DNA of 49,298 nt from Rikenellaceae bacterium (GTDB taxonomy: Bacteria; Bacteroidota; Bacteroidia; Bacteroidales; Rikenellaceae), in the NCBI GenBank assembly GCA_031262465.1, contig JAISHQ010000094.1, forward strand, positions 1 to 49,298, in the 5' to 3' direction. Below are positions 32,587-41,552 of the stretch, in pieces. The notes below the pieces were generated by a model, which was not told the DNA's origin, did not search any database, and worked only from the letters and a program-made list of their open reading frames with translations. Each line of letters starts with the position of its first letter. Within the stretch, counting starts at the first letter, position 1. A program made the translations under genes and the position numbers.

Positions 32587-33864
32587 TTACGGCTGTGACC
32601 GTCGTCCGAAGGTCGCGGGGATTTTGAGGAAGGCGGCGGCGGCGAAGCTGGGCAGGGTGCAGAGGACGACCCAGGCGAAGAAGCGGGTGTAGCCGACGGC
32701 CTCTTGAATATCGCCCGAGAACATTCCGGGGATCATCATGCCGAGGGCCATAAATCCGGTGCTGATCGCATAGTGCGATGTTTTGTGTGCACCCTCGCTG
32801 AAGAGGATGAGGTAGAGCGTGTAGGCGGTGTATCCGAAGCCGTAACCGAATTGCTCAATCGAGATGCAGGAGCCGATCACCCAAAGGCTTTCGGGCTGAG
32901 CATAAGCCAGATAGACATAGACCAAATTGGGCAGGTTGATGGCCATAACCATGGGCCAGAGCCAATATTTCAGCCCTTTGCGCGAGATGAGGATGCCGCC
33001 CAAAATGCCCCCGATCGTCAGCGCAATCACGCCGATCGTGCCGTAAAGTACGCCATAGGTTTCAGCCGACAGCCCTAAGCCGCCGACAGCGCGAGCGTCG
33101 AGCAGAAAGGGTGAGGCGATTTTGACCAACTGCGCTTCGGCCAGCCGGAAGAGGAGCATAAAGGCCAGCGCGGCGACGATGCCCGGCTTGCGGAAAAACG
33201 AGGCAAAGGTGTCGAAAAAGGCCTTGAATGGGTTATCTCCCTCGCGGACAGCTACATCCGCCGTGGGGCGGGGGAGTATCCGGCTGTGGTAAAAGGCGAT
33301 GGCCAAAAAGACAATAGCCAGCGCACCAAAGGTGACCGCCCAAGCCTGTTGCGGGTCGTCCAACACCGATTTGCGCGCGAGGAATCCGGCCAGCACAACG
33401 ATCAGCCCCTGACCGGTGACCGAGGCGAGGCGGTAAAAGGTGTTGCGGATGCCGACAAAAAAGGATTGGTCGCGCTGGGAGAGGGCGATCATGTAGAAGC
33501 CGTCGGCGGCGATGTCGTGGGTGGCCGAGCTGAAGGCCATGAGCCAGAGGAAGATCAGGCTGTACCGAAAAAAGTCCGGCCCCGGCAGGGAGAGGCCGAT
33601 GGCGGCCAGCGAACAGCCGATGACCAACTGCATGGTGACGATCCACCACCGTTTGCGTTTCAAGAGGTCGACTAACGGACTCCAGAGCGGTTTGATGACC
33701 CACGGCAGGTAGAGCCAGCTGGTGTAAAAGGCGATGTCGGAGTTGGAGATGCCCAACAGCTTGAACATGGCCACCGCCGCCGACATGACCACCACATAAG
33801 GGATGCCCTCGGCAAAATAGAGCGTGGGAACCCACGACCAAGGGTTTTTGCGGAAGTCTTTCAT
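32587..33864 (-). CDS. AmpG-like MFS transporter (muropeptide permease family)
   Basis: A 425-aa inner-membrane protein with about 12 hydrophobic segments. AmpG-type features: NPWSWVPTLYFAEGIPYVVV at the start, LYLPWVIKPLWSPLVD, SSATHDIAADGFYMIAL, and a C-terminal half with GYGFGYTAYTLYLILFSEG followed by HYAISTGFMALGMMIPGMFSG. AmpG imports anhydro-muropeptides for cell-wall recycling; related permeases carry other substrates, so the cargo is inferred. The gene begins 9 bp after recQ and is likely co-transcribed with it. Confidence 0.85.
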   Translation of the reverse strand: MKDFRKNPWSWVPTLYFAEGIPYVVVMSAAVAMFKLLGISNSDIAFYTSWLYLPWVIKPLWSPLVDLLKRKRWWIVTMQLVIGCSLAAIGLSLPGPDFFRYSLIFLWLMAFSSATHDIAADGFYMIALSQRDQSFFVGIRNTFYRLASVTGQGLIVVLAGFLARKSVLDDPQQAWAVTFGALAIVFLAIAFYHSRILPRPTADVAVREGDNPFKAFFDTFASFFRKPGIVAALAFMLLFRLAEAQLVKIASPFLLDARAVGGLGLSAETYGVLYGTIGVIALTIGGILGGILISRKGLKYWLWPMVMAINLPNLVYVYLAYAQPESLWVIGSCISIEQFGYGFGYTAYTLYLILFSEGAHKTSHYAISTGFMALGMMIPGMFSGDIQEAVGYTRFFAWVVLCTLPSFAAAAFLKIPATFGRRSQP

Positions 33865-33873
33865 GTTTGTAGA

Positions 33874-36066
33874 TTAATTCCCCTGTTCCGACATAAATTT
33901 AATGCGCACCATCCGAATTTCCTCCTCGGTATAATCGGAACCCAGCTCGCGTTGCGCTTCGTCGATCGAGTCGGTTTCGGCCTCTTCGCGGAAATATTCA
34001 TAGATGTCCTCGACCTTGTCCTCGTCGATCACCTCCTGAATCATGTAGTCGATGTTGAGCTTCGTGCCCGAGTGAACAATGGCTTCGATCTCGGTCAACA
34101 GCTCGTCGATCGTCTGGTTTTTGGCTCCGGCGATGTCCTCGAAATCCATTTTGCGGTCGATGCTCTGGATGATAAAGACCTTGTTCGTGCTCTTGTTGAT
34201 GACGCTTTTGACCACCATGTCCTGCGGGCGAACGATCTCTTTCTCTTCGACATAACGGCGGATCAGGTCGACAAAATCTTTCCCGAATTTCCGGGCTTTG
34301 CCCGCACCGACCCCGGCGATGTTTTGCATCTCCTCCAGCGTGACGGGATATTGTACCGACATATCCTCCAGCGACGGGTCTTGGAAGACGACAAAGGGCG
34401 GCAGGTTGTTCCGCTTGGCTACCTTTTTTCGCAGGTCTTTCAGCATGGAGAAAAGCTCTTCGTCGGCCACACCGCTCTTGCCCGTTGGCATCGCCGCGCT
34501 GTCCTCCTCGTCGGCTTGCTCGTACTCGTGATCCTGGGTGAGCAGAATGGAGTAGGGGTGTTCCAAGTATTCGGCTCCTTTGGGGCTGATGAACAACAGG
34601 CCGTAGTTTTCGATGTTTTTGTCGACAAAGCCCAAAATCAGTGCCTGACGAAGCACCGCATTCCAAAACTTGGCATCCTTTTCGGCTCCCGCGCCAAACA
34701 GCTCGATTTTGTTGTGTTTGTACGACTTGTTCAGGGCGTTGACCTTGCCCGTGAGGATGCTGATGAGGTAATCGGTTTTGAATTTGTCGCCGATCGCCTC
34801 TAAGGTCTCCAACAGCAGGGACATATACTCCTTGCCCTCGAACTGCACTTTGGGGTGGGTGCAGTTGTCGCAACTGCCGCAGTTGTCCGGGGCGTACTCC
34901 TCGCCGAAGTAGTGCAACAGCGATTTGCGCCGACAGATCGACGATTCGGCATAAGCCACCGTCTCCATCAGGAGCAGTTTCCCGATCTCCTGTTCGGCGA
35001 TCGGCTTACCCTGCATGAATTTTTCGAGCTTTTGGATGTCCTTGTAACTATAAAAGGTCAGGCAGTGGCCCTCGCCGCCGTCGCGTCCGGCGCGCCCGGT
35101 CTCCTGATAGTATCCTTCGAGGCTTTTGGGGATGTCATAGTGGATCACATAGCGCACATCGGGTTTGTCGATTCCCATGCCAAAGGCAATCGTGGCCACA
35201 ATCACATCGACATCCTCGTGGATGAAACGATCCTGATTGCTGGCGCGGGTCGCCGCATCCATTCCGGCGTGGTAAGCCAGAGCCTTGATGTCGTTGACTT
35301 TCAGCAGGTCGGCCAACTCTTCGACTTTCTTGCGGCTCAGGCAGTAGATGATGCCCGATTTGCCCTCGTTCTGCTTGATATATCGGATGATCTCTTTGGT
35401 GGCGTTGTTTTTCGACCGGATTTCGTAATAGAGGTTCGGCCGGTTGAACGACGACTTAAAGACCTCGGCATCGGCCATCCCCAAGTTTTTCTGAATATCC
35501 AACTGCACCTTCGGGGTGGCCGTGGCGGTCAGGGCAATCAGCGGAGCTTTGCCGATGTCGTTGATAATGGGGCGGATGCGCCGGTACTCCGGACGGAAAT
35601 CGTGACCCCATTCCGAGATACAGTGCGCCTCGTCGATCGCGTAAAACGACACCTTTATTTTTTGCAGGAACGCGACGTTGTCCTCCTTGGTCAGCGACTC
35701 GGGAGCGAAATAGAGCAGTTTGGTCTTGCCCGAGAGGACATCCTCCTTGACCTTATTGACAGCCGCCTTGTTCAGCGAAGAGTTTAAAAAGTGAGCCACG
35801 CCGTCCTCCATACTGAAGGCGCGCATGGCATCGACCTGATTTTTCATCAGGGCGATCAGCGGCGAGATGACAATGGCCGTTCCCTCCATCAACAGGGCCG
35901 GGAATTGGTAACAGAGCGATTTTCCGCCGCCCGTGGGCATCAACACAAAGGTATCCTTGCCCGACATTACGTTTCTAATCACGGCCTCCTGATTGCCTTT
36001 AAACTGGGAAAATCCGAAGTGGATTTTCAGCTGTTCTAACAGGTAAGCCCGATCGGTTTGCATCAT
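33874..36066 (-). CDS. recQ: ATP-dependent DNA helicase RecQ
   Basis: 3'-5' superfamily 2 helicase of recombination and replication repair. The 730-aa protein shows the Q-like motif FGFSQFKGNQEAVI, Walker A MPTGGGKS (43-50), DEAH in YAIDEAHCISEWGHDFRPEY, and motif VI YYQETGRAGRDG. The RQC zinc site follows (SICRRK ... CGSCDNC), then a winged-helix region, an HRDC domain (about 520-600: EELFSMLKDLRKKVAKRNN), and a C-terminal acidic extension of about 100 residues not found in E. coli RecQ. A second ATG (36063) is possible. Diverges from lptB. Confidence 0.96.
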   Translation of the reverse strand: MMQTDRAYLLEQLKIHFGFSQFKGNQEAVIRNVMSGKDTFVLMPTGGGKSLCYQFPALLMEGTAIVISPLIALMKNQVDAMRAFSMEDGVAHFLNSSLNKAAVNKVKEDVLSGKTKLLYFAPESLTKEDNVAFLQKIKVSFYAIDEAHCISEWGHDFRPEYRRIRPIINDIGKAPLIALTATATPKVQLDIQKNLGMADAEVFKSSFNRPNLYYEIRSKNNATKEIIRYIKQNEGKSGIIYCLSRKKVEELADLLKVNDIKALAYHAGMDAATRASNQDRFIHEDVDVIVATIAFGMGIDKPDVRYVIHYDIPKSLEGYYQETGRAGRDGGEGHCLTFYSYKDIQKLEKFMQGKPIAEQEIGKLLLMETVAYAESSICRRKSLLHYFGEEYAPDNCGSCDNCTHPKVQFEGKEYMSLLLETLEAIGDKFKTDYLISILTGKVNALNKSYKHNKIELFGAGAEKDAKFWNAVLRQALILGFVDKNIENYGLLFISPKGAEYLEHPYSILLTQDHEYEQADEEDSAAMPTGKSGVADEELFSMLKDLRKKVAKRNNLPPFVVFQDPSLEDMSVQYPVTLEEMQNIAGVGAGKARKFGKDFVDLIRRYVEEKEIVRPQDMVVKSVINKSTNKVFIIQSIDRKMDFEDIAGAKNQTIDELLTEIEAIVHSGTKLNIDYMIQEVIDEDKVEDIYEYFREEAETDSIDEAQRELGSDYTEEEIRMVRIKFMSEQGN

Positions 36067-36163
36067 GGGATTTTTATCGAATTTTTCTTTATCTGGTGTG
36101 ATCTCAAAATTAAAGATAATAGCTTTTTTTGAAAAAACTATACTTTAGGCAAAAAATATCGCT

Positions 36164-36171
36164 TATCTTTG
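36164..36171 (+). promoter_or_regulatory. candidate -7 box for lptB
   Basis: TATCTTTG with a TTTA at 36144-36147, 16 bp upstream; leader of about 20 nt to the ATG at 36198. Supports the shorter lptB start. Confidence 0.55.
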
Positions 36172-36197
36172 AAGTGTTTTTTCGGAATAGACGGAAT

Positions 36198-36938
36198 ATG
36201 AGGCTATATACAGAAGATTTAATTAAACGCTATAAAACCCGCACGGTGGTCGACCACGTTTCGATCGAGGTTCGGCAAGGCGAGATCGTGGGGCTGCTCG
36301 GCCCGAACGGTGCCGGGAAGACCACTTCGTTCTACATGATCGTGGGGCTGATAAAGCCCAACGGTGGGCGCATTTTTTTGGAAAACGACAACGGCGAAAC
36401 CCTTGAAATCACGGGCGAACCGGTCTACAAACGGGCGCAAAAGGGGGTCGGCTACCTGGCGCAGGAGGCCTCTGTTTTCCGGAAACTCACGGTCGAAGAG
36501 AACATCAAGGCGGTTCTTCAGCTGACCAACCTCTCCCGCGAGCAACAACGGGAACGCTTGGAGCAGTTGATCGACGAATTTCGCCTGCACAAGGTGCGCA
36601 AAAGTTACGGGATTCAGCTCTCGGGGGGCGAACGCCGCCGCACGGAGATCGCCCGCGCGCTGGCCATCAACCCGAGTTTTATTCTGTTGGACGAACCCTT
36701 TGCCGGGGTCGACCCGATCGCCGTGGAGGATATTCAGAACATTGTCCGCACGCTGAAAGACAAAAACATCGGGGTCATCATCACCGACCACAACGTACAC
36801 GAAACCTTAGACATTACCGACCGCACCTACCTGCTGTTCGAAGGACGCATCCTTAAATCGGGGACAGCCGAAGATTTGGCCAACGACGAAGAGGTTCGGC
36901 GGGTTTACTTAGGACAAGACTTTAAGTTATCGCGATAA
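36198..36938 (+). CDS. lptB: LPS export ABC transporter ATP-binding protein
   Basis: Cytoplasmic ATPase of the LptB2FG complex that extracts lipopolysaccharide from the inner membrane. The 246-aa protein (start [15 protein letters not shown], chosen from the upstream -7 box) has Walker A GPNGAGKT (35-42), Q-loop at [19 protein letters not shown], signature LSGGERRR, Walker [16 protein letters not shown] and the switch His in [14 protein letters not shown]. The strongly conserved EPFAGVDP and DHNV are LptB marks. LptB has a short loop insertion around residues 55-68 ([13 protein letters not shown]). Followed 9 bp later by aroA. Confidence 0.96.
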   Translation: MRLYTEDLIKRYKTRTVVDHVSIEVRQGEIVGLLGPNGAGKTTSFYMIVGLIKPNGGRIFLENDNGETLEITGEPVYKRAQKGVGYLAQEASVFRKLTVEENIKAVLQLTNLSREQQRERLEQLIDEFRLHKVRKSYGIQLSGGERRRTEIARALAINPSFILLDEPFAGVDPIAVEDIQNIVRTLKDKNIGVIITDHNVHETLDITDRTYLLFEGRILKSGTAEDLANDEEVRRVYLGQDFKLSR

Positions 36939-36947
36939 AATTCATCC

Positions 36948-38195
36948 ATGCAAAAGATCATACATTCTGCCTCTGTTCATGGGACGCTGACCGCGCCCGC
37001 TTCGAAAAGTTATGCTCAACGGGCCATTGCGGCCGCGCTGTTGGCCGAAGGAGCCTCGGAATTGCACCATTTCGACCTGTGTGGCGACTCGGTGGCCGCG
37101 CTCGAAACGGCTCGCCGGTTGGGTGCGCGCATCTATTTCAACGACCGTTATTATGTGATCGAGGGGGGGCTGAATCCCCATTCCGACACGCTGAATATCG
37201 GCGAATCGGGTTTGGCGGCTCGCCTGTTTGCGCCGATCGCCGCCCTGTGTACCCGTCCGATCACCCTCACCGGGCAGGGGTCGATCCTTCGTCGTCCCTT
37301 TGCGGCCATCGAAGGGCCGCTGATGCGCTTGGGGGTAGAGGTCGAAACCAGCGGCGGATTTTTGCCGGTGCGCATCCAAGGCCCTATTCACGGCGGCGAG
37401 ATTTGGGTCGACGGCTCGCAGGGGTCGCAACTCCTGACCGGGCTGTTGGTGGCCCTGCCGTTGGGTGAGAAAGATAGTGTGATTCAGGTGCACGACCTCA
37501 AAAGCAAACCCTATATCGACATGACCATCGAGGTGCTGAAGGCCTTCGGGGTGGAGGTGTCGCACGAAAATTACGAACAGTTTTATATCCCCGGCGGCCA
37601 AACCTACACCCCGACGGTTTACAACATCGAGGGCGACTGGAGCGGAGCCTCCTGCCTGATGGTGGCCGGAGCGGTGGCCGGCGAGATCACGATCCAAAAC
37701 CTCAATCCCAACTCCCTGCAAGCCGACCAAGCGTTGGTCTATGCACTGGAACGGGCAGGGGCTTTGGTCAGCTCCGACGGCGATACCTATTATATAAAGA
37801 AAAAACGGTTGCAGGCCTTTGAGTTCGATGCCACGGATTGCCCCGACCTTTTCCCGGCTCTGGTGGCTTTGGCGGCCAATTGCGCCGGACGTACCGTGCT
37901 CCGGGGGACTAACCGCCTGACCCACAAGGAGAGCGACCGGGCCAAAACGCTGGCCGATGTCTTCGGCACGCTGGGCATCGCGGTCGACCTGTCGCAGGAC
38001 AATACGATGATTGTCGACGGCGGAACGATTCGCGGCGGCGAGGTGTCGAGCCACAACGACCACCGGATTGCCATGGCGGCGGCCGTGGCGGGGTTGACTG
38101 CCGAAGCTCCGGTGACGATCGACGATCCGGAGGCGGTGTCGAAGTCGTATCCTCGCTTCTGGGAAGATTTTGCAACGATTCTTGGGGGCTTATAA
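36948..38195 (+). CDS. aroA: 3-phosphoshikimate 1-carboxyvinyltransferase (EPSP synthase)
   Basis: Sixth step of the shikimate pathway, condensing shikimate-3-phosphate and PEP. The 415-aa protein has Lys20-Ser21 in PASKSYAQRA, the variant glycine motif NIGESGLAARLFAPI (classical class I reads GNAGTA), GSQGSQLLTGLL, DATDCPDLFPALVALAA, RLTHKESDRA and a C-terminal SSHNDHRIAMAAAVAG. The last codons and stop lie within a truncated family 1 repeat, so the C-terminus may have been shaped by that element. Confidence 0.95.
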   Translation: MQKIIHSASVHGTLTAPASKSYAQRAIAAALLAEGASELHHFDLCGDSVAALETARRLGARIYFNDRYYVIEGGLNPHSDTLNIGESGLAARLFAPIAALCTRPITLTGQGSILRRPFAAIEGPLMRLGVEVETSGGFLPVRIQGPIHGGEIWVDGSQGSQLLTGLLVALPLGEKDSVIQVHDLKSKPYIDMTIEVLKAFGVEVSHENYEQFYIPGGQTYTPTVYNIEGDWSGASCLMVAGAVAGEITIQNLNPNSLQADQALVYALERAGALVSSDGDTYYIKKKRLQAFEFDATDCPDLFPALVALAANCAGRTVLRGTNRLTHKESDRAKTLADVFGTLGIAVDLSQDNTMIVDGGTIRGGEVSSHNDHRIAMAAAVAGLTAEAPVTIDDPEAVSKSYPRFWEDFATILGGL

Positions 38196-38215
38196 AAAGC
38201 CAAAATACTGCGTTA
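38184..38215 (+). repeat. family 1 element, 5' truncated copy at aroA end
   Basis: GGGGGCTTATAAAAAGCC resembles the left arm of the full copies and runs into CCAAAATACTGCGTTA (38200-38215), an exact match to the element core, after which homology stops. It overlaps the aroA stop and lies 13 bp before cstA. Confidence 0.7.
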
Positions 38216-38228
38216 AACAAGAATAACC

Positions 38229-39665
38229 ATGGTAACCTTTCTCATCTGTCTGGTCTTGTTGGTGGCCGCGTACTTTACTTATGGGAAGTATGTGGAACGT
38301 CTGTTCGGAGCGAAAAAGGGGAGGGAAGTCCCCTCGAAAACCCATTTCGACGGGGTCGATTACATCCCCATGCCGATGTGGCGAACGTTCCTGATCCAAT
38401 TTCTCAACATCGCGGGCCTCGGGCCTATCTTCGGGGCGATTCTCGGGGCGGCTTTCGGGCCGGTGGTCTTTCTGTGGATTACGTTCGGCGGTATCCTGAT
38501 CGGTGCTGTGCAAGACTACGCCTCGGGCATGATGTCGATCGCCCATAAAGGGCTGAGTTTCCCGGAGATTGTGGGCATTTACCTTGGCAAGAACTTTAAG
38601 CAGTTTATGCGCCTGTTTACCGTCTTTTTGATGGTCTTGGTGGGCGCAGTTTTCATGGTCGGTCCGGCGGGGTTGCTCTCGGGGTTGACCACTATCGACA
38701 CCTCGATTTGGATCGGGGTGATCCTCGTTTATTACATCGTGGCCACGCTCTTGCCGATCGACAAGATCATCGGGCGGATTTATCCCGTGTTCGGCTTCTG
38801 CCTCCTTTTTATGGCACTCTCAATGCTCGCCGTGCTGATTTTCGGCTCGTACCACATTCCGGAGCTGACGGGCGAAACCCTCCGCAACATGAAGAGCGAC
38901 TCGGCCAATTTCCCGCTCTTCCCGGTGCTTTTCATTACCGTGGCTTGCGGGGCGGTATCGGGCTTCCACGCCACCCAATCGCCGCTGATGGCGCGTTGTG
39001 TGACCTGTGAAACGCAGGGGCGACCGGTCTTTTTCGGTGCCATGATCGTCGAAAGCATCGTTGCCCTGATTTGGGCGGCCATTGCAATGGCCTTTTTCGG
39101 CGGGGTCGAGGGACTGAACGCCAATTTGGTCGAAAACGGCAACAACACCGCTTGGGTGGTCAACGAAATCGCCAACTCGACCTTGGGCAAGTTCGGCGCG
39201 GTGCTGGCGCTGTTGGGCGTGGTCTTCGCACCGATCACCAGCGGCGACACGGCTTTCCGCAGTGCCCGGCTCATTGTGGCCGATTTTATGCATTTGGAAC
39301 AGAAATCCATGCGTAAACGCCTCTATATCAGCATTCCGCTCTTTGTCATCGGGTTTGGCATCACGTTGATGAATTTCGACGTGATTTGGCGTTATTTCGC
39401 TTGGGCCAACCAGACGTTAGCGGCCATTTCGCTTTGGGCGGTGACGATCTATTTGGTCTCGAAAAAATCGAATTTTTACATCGCTCTCTTTCCGGCCATC
39501 CTGATGACGATGATCGTCTCGACCTACCTCTTCACCGGCAAGGAGATGCTCGATATTTCCTACGGCCTGGGGGTTGTTTTGGGCGGTGTGATTACGTTGG
39601 TTGTGACCGTGGTGATGATTTCGCTGATTAAAACGTACAAAAAACATGACACCTCCCTCCGTTGA
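38229..39665 (+). CDS. cstA: CstA-family transporter (carbon starvation protein)
   Basis: A 478-aa polytopic inner-membrane protein. Family features: LVAAYFTYGKYVERLFG and VPSKTHFDGVDYIPM at the start, QFLNIAGLGPIFGAILGAAFGP, GGILIGAVQDYASGMMS, GCGAVSGFHATQSPLMARC-type segment, and FAPITSGDTAFRSARLIV. About 13 hydrophobic segments. E. coli CstA and its relative BtsT transport peptides or pyruvate; the cargo here is inferred. At under 500 aa it is shorter than E. coli CstA (about 700), matching the smaller Bacteroidota forms. The next gene overlaps its end by 20 bp. Confidence 0.92.
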   Translation: MVTFLICLVLLVAAYFTYGKYVERLFGAKKGREVPSKTHFDGVDYIPMPMWRTFLIQFLNIAGLGPIFGAILGAAFGPVVFLWITFGGILIGAVQDYASGMMSIAHKGLSFPEIVGIYLGKNFKQFMRLFTVFLMVLVGAVFMVGPAGLLSGLTTIDTSIWIGVILVYYIVATLLPIDKIIGRIYPVFGFCLLFMALSMLAVLIFGSYHIPELTGETLRNMKSDSANFPLFPVLFITVACGAVSGFHATQSPLMARCVTCETQGRPVFFGAMIVESIVALIWAAIAMAFFGGVEGLNANLVENGNNTAWVVNEIANSTLGKFGAVLALLGVVFAPITSGDTAFRSARLIVADFMHLEQKSMRKRLYISIPLFVIGFGITLMNFDVIWRYFAWANQTLAAISLWAVTIYLVSKKSNFYIALFPAILMTMIVSTYLFTGKEMLDISYGLGVVLGGVITLVVTVVMISLIKTYKKHDTSLR

Positions 39666-40449
39666 ACCGCAGGCCGACGGCTTTTTTAAGATCGTCCACG
39701 GGGCGGGATACGGTGTCGCTGTGCCGCTTTTGCGCCGAATTGAGGCGGGAAATATCGCCCCAGCCGATGCTGAAAAGAAACTTAAAGAAGCTCTGCGCAC
39801 TTATCCGTGGCAGTTCGAGGTGGCGTGGACACTCTCCACGCTCTACACCGCTTCGGGCGATTTTCGGCAGGCGTGCGAGGTTCGTTTTGAGGCGTGTCAA
39901 CGCCTGATGGACATCCTGCCCGAGGAGGAAGAGGCCGACCCCACGCCGTTGAATTTCGAGCACCGGGAGAGCCAATTCCCGCTCTTGTTGCTCCGTGGCT
40001 CGGCCATTGACCACTTTCTCTTCTACGAGTTCGAGATGGCCGCCGCCTTGTTCGAGACCCTGCTCGAATTGGACGAGGAGGATCACCTCGGTGTCACCCC
40101 AACGCTGGCGTGGTGCTATGTCGCGCTCGATGAGCTGGATTCATTCGAGGAAATTCTGTCCGATTTGGACGACAAAAGCGCCGAAAAGGCACTGCTCTCC
40201 CTGTGGGCCGAATTGAATTTCTCGCACTCGCTTCCCGCCGAGCGGGTCACCGAGTTCAGAGACCGTTTTCCCGCTGTTTTTCGGGAGTTTACCGCCGACG
40301 AGCACGAAGTGACCGAGGAGTATTTGGCCGAAATCGACAGCGATCGCCTCTCGCCGCAGGCACACGCCCGCCTCCTCTGGCTCCAAACCGAACACCTGTG
40401 GCAACGCTTCCCCGAATTGATCGTCACCCTGAAAGAATACGCCCGATAA
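39646..40449 (+). CDS. TPR-like hypothetical protein
   Basis: A 267-aa soluble, acidic protein that I cannot name. Helical pairs resembling tetratricopeptide repeats are visible: APADAEKKLKEALRTYPWQFEVAWTL, FRQACEVRFEACQRLMDIL, EFEMAAALFETLLELDEEDHLGVTPTLAWCYVALDELD. No signal peptide. The start overlaps the cstA stop by 20 bp, and a small membrane protein and an ABC ATPase follow on the same strand, so all four may be co-expressed. A protein-protein scaffold role is inferred from the fold only. Confidence 0.7.
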   Translation: MTPPSVEPQADGFFKIVHGAGYGVAVPLLRRIEAGNIAPADAEKKLKEALRTYPWQFEVAWTLSTLYTASGDFRQACEVRFEACQRLMDILPEEEEADPTPLNFEHRESQFPLLLLRGSAIDHFLFYEFEMAAALFETLLELDEEDHLGVTPTLAWCYVALDELDSFEEILSDLDDKSAEKALLSLWAELNFSHSLPAERVTEFRDRFPAVFREFTADEHEVTEEYLAEIDSDRLSPQAHARLLWLQTEHLWQRFPELIVTLKEYAR

Positions 40450-40482
40450 CCGCCGAGAAAGAGCAACCGAACCCCTGAAAAA

Positions 40483-40791
40483 TTGAAAAAATTCCGGATC
40501 AGCCTCCGTTTTTACCGCTCCCTCGCGCCGTTCAGTGTGTTGGTGACCTTGGCTTGTGCTTGGACGTTGGTTAATTTGGACGATCTCCGGGCGATCCCCC
40601 TGTTGGCCTTTTTTAAAGTGCTGACCCTCTTTCTCTTTTTGCTCTTTATCGGCTTTTTGCGCCCCCACGAGTTGTACTATTATTACAACCTGAACCTCTC
40701 CAAAGCCGCCCTGTGGGGCACGGCGGCGGTCGTCGACTTGTCGCTTTTTGCCCTTGTGCTGTGGCTTACTTCAAATCTTTTTCTCTCATGA
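40483..40791 (+). CDS. small three-helix membrane protein upstream of ABC ATPase
   Basis: A 102-aa protein with a TTG start; the in-frame stop at 40447-40449 leaves no ATG before LKKFRISL. Three hydrophobic segments are visible (about 14-33, 38-59 and 76-95), with an aromatic HELYYYYNLNLSK loop before the third. No family recognised. Its stop overlaps the start of the ABC ATPase gene in an ATGA arrangement, a sign of translational coupling. It may be the membrane partner of that ATPase, although far smaller than usual permeases. Confidence 0.7.
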   Translation: MKKFRISLRFYRSLAPFSVLVTLACAWTLVNLDDLRAIPLLAFFKVLTLFLFLLFIGFLRPHELYYYYNLNLSKAALWGTAAVVDLSLFALVLWLTSNLFLS

Positions 40792-41450
40792 TCCACCGGT
40801 TGGCCATAGACAGTGTGGAGCTGGCCTTCGGCGAGTTGGAGGTTCTTCAGGGGGCTTACCTCGGTGTGCAGACCGGCGAGGTGGTCGGGATGTTGGGGCG
40901 CAACGGCTCGGGGAAGACTTGCCTGATGAAGATCATTTACGGCGTGTTGCCCTGCCGCTACCGCACACTCAAGATCGACGACGTTTACACCCGTCACGCT
41001 TACCGCCAAAAGGGGCTGATCCGCTACGCCCCGCAATTCAATTACGTCCCGGCGGGGGTGCGCCTTGAGCGAGCGTTTGAAGAGTACGACATGGATATGG
41101 CCGGGTTTTTGCGCGATTTTCCGGAGATGGAAAAATGTCGAAAAAACCGCTTCGGGGAGCTGTCGGGCGGAGAACGCCGGTTGGCCGAAATTTACCTCGC
41201 CCTGGCCGCCCCGGTGGCTTTTGCCCTGTTAGACGAGCCGTTTTCGCTGGTGATGCCGCTCCACATCGGCCGCATCAAAGAGCTGATCCTGCGCGAGAAA
41301 GAGAACAAGGGGATCATCCTCACCGACCACATGTATCGCCACATTTTGGAGATCAGCGACCGGGTCTACCTGTTGGCCAACAAAGGGGTTTATGCCGTCA
41401 AAAACGCCGACGAACTGCAACGCCTCGGCTATGTGAGTTGGAAATCGTAA
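40788..41450 (+). CDS. ABC transporter-type ATPase
   Basis: A 220-aa single nucleotide-binding domain, start MIHRLAIDSVEL. Walker A GRNGSGKT (about 38-45), Q-loop YAPQFNYVPAG, signature LSGGERRLAEIYLAL, Walker B AFALLDEPFSLV and switch His in IILTDHMYRH. The region between Walker A and the signature (CRYRTLKIDDVYTRHAYRQKG) is unlike LptB, LolD or drug exporters known to me. The only membrane protein nearby is the 102-aa partner; no full-size permease is in the operon. Substrate and true partner unknown. Confidence 0.85.
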   Translation: MIHRLAIDSVELAFGELEVLQGAYLGVQTGEVVGMLGRNGSGKTCLMKIIYGVLPCRYRTLKIDDVYTRHAYRQKGLIRYAPQFNYVPAGVRLERAFEEYDMDMAGFLRDFPEMEKCRKNRFGELSGGERRLAEIYLALAAPVAFALLDEPFSLVMPLHIGRIKELILREKENKGIILTDHMYRHILEISDRVYLLANKGVYAVKNADELQRLGYVSWKS

Positions 41451-41524
41451 AACAGGCATATACTTTGCTTGCAATTACATACTTTGTACCCCCTATATTA
41501 CGTTATATGATTGGAAAAAAATTG

Positions 41525-41532
41525 TATATTTG
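41525..41532 (+). promoter_or_regulatory. candidate -7 box for clpP
   Basis: TATATTTG, 20 bp upstream of the clpP ATG. No TTTG at -33 spacing. An AAGGAG ribosome-binding sequence (41541-41546) precedes the start, stronger than is usual in this phylum. Confidence 0.4.
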
Positions 41533-41552
41533 AATCGAAAAAGGAGAAAAAA

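Noticed and set aside
33874-36066. recQ as part of a defence island
   Set aside because: Neighbours are ampG-like and lptB housekeeping genes, and the domain set is that of ordinary RecQ.
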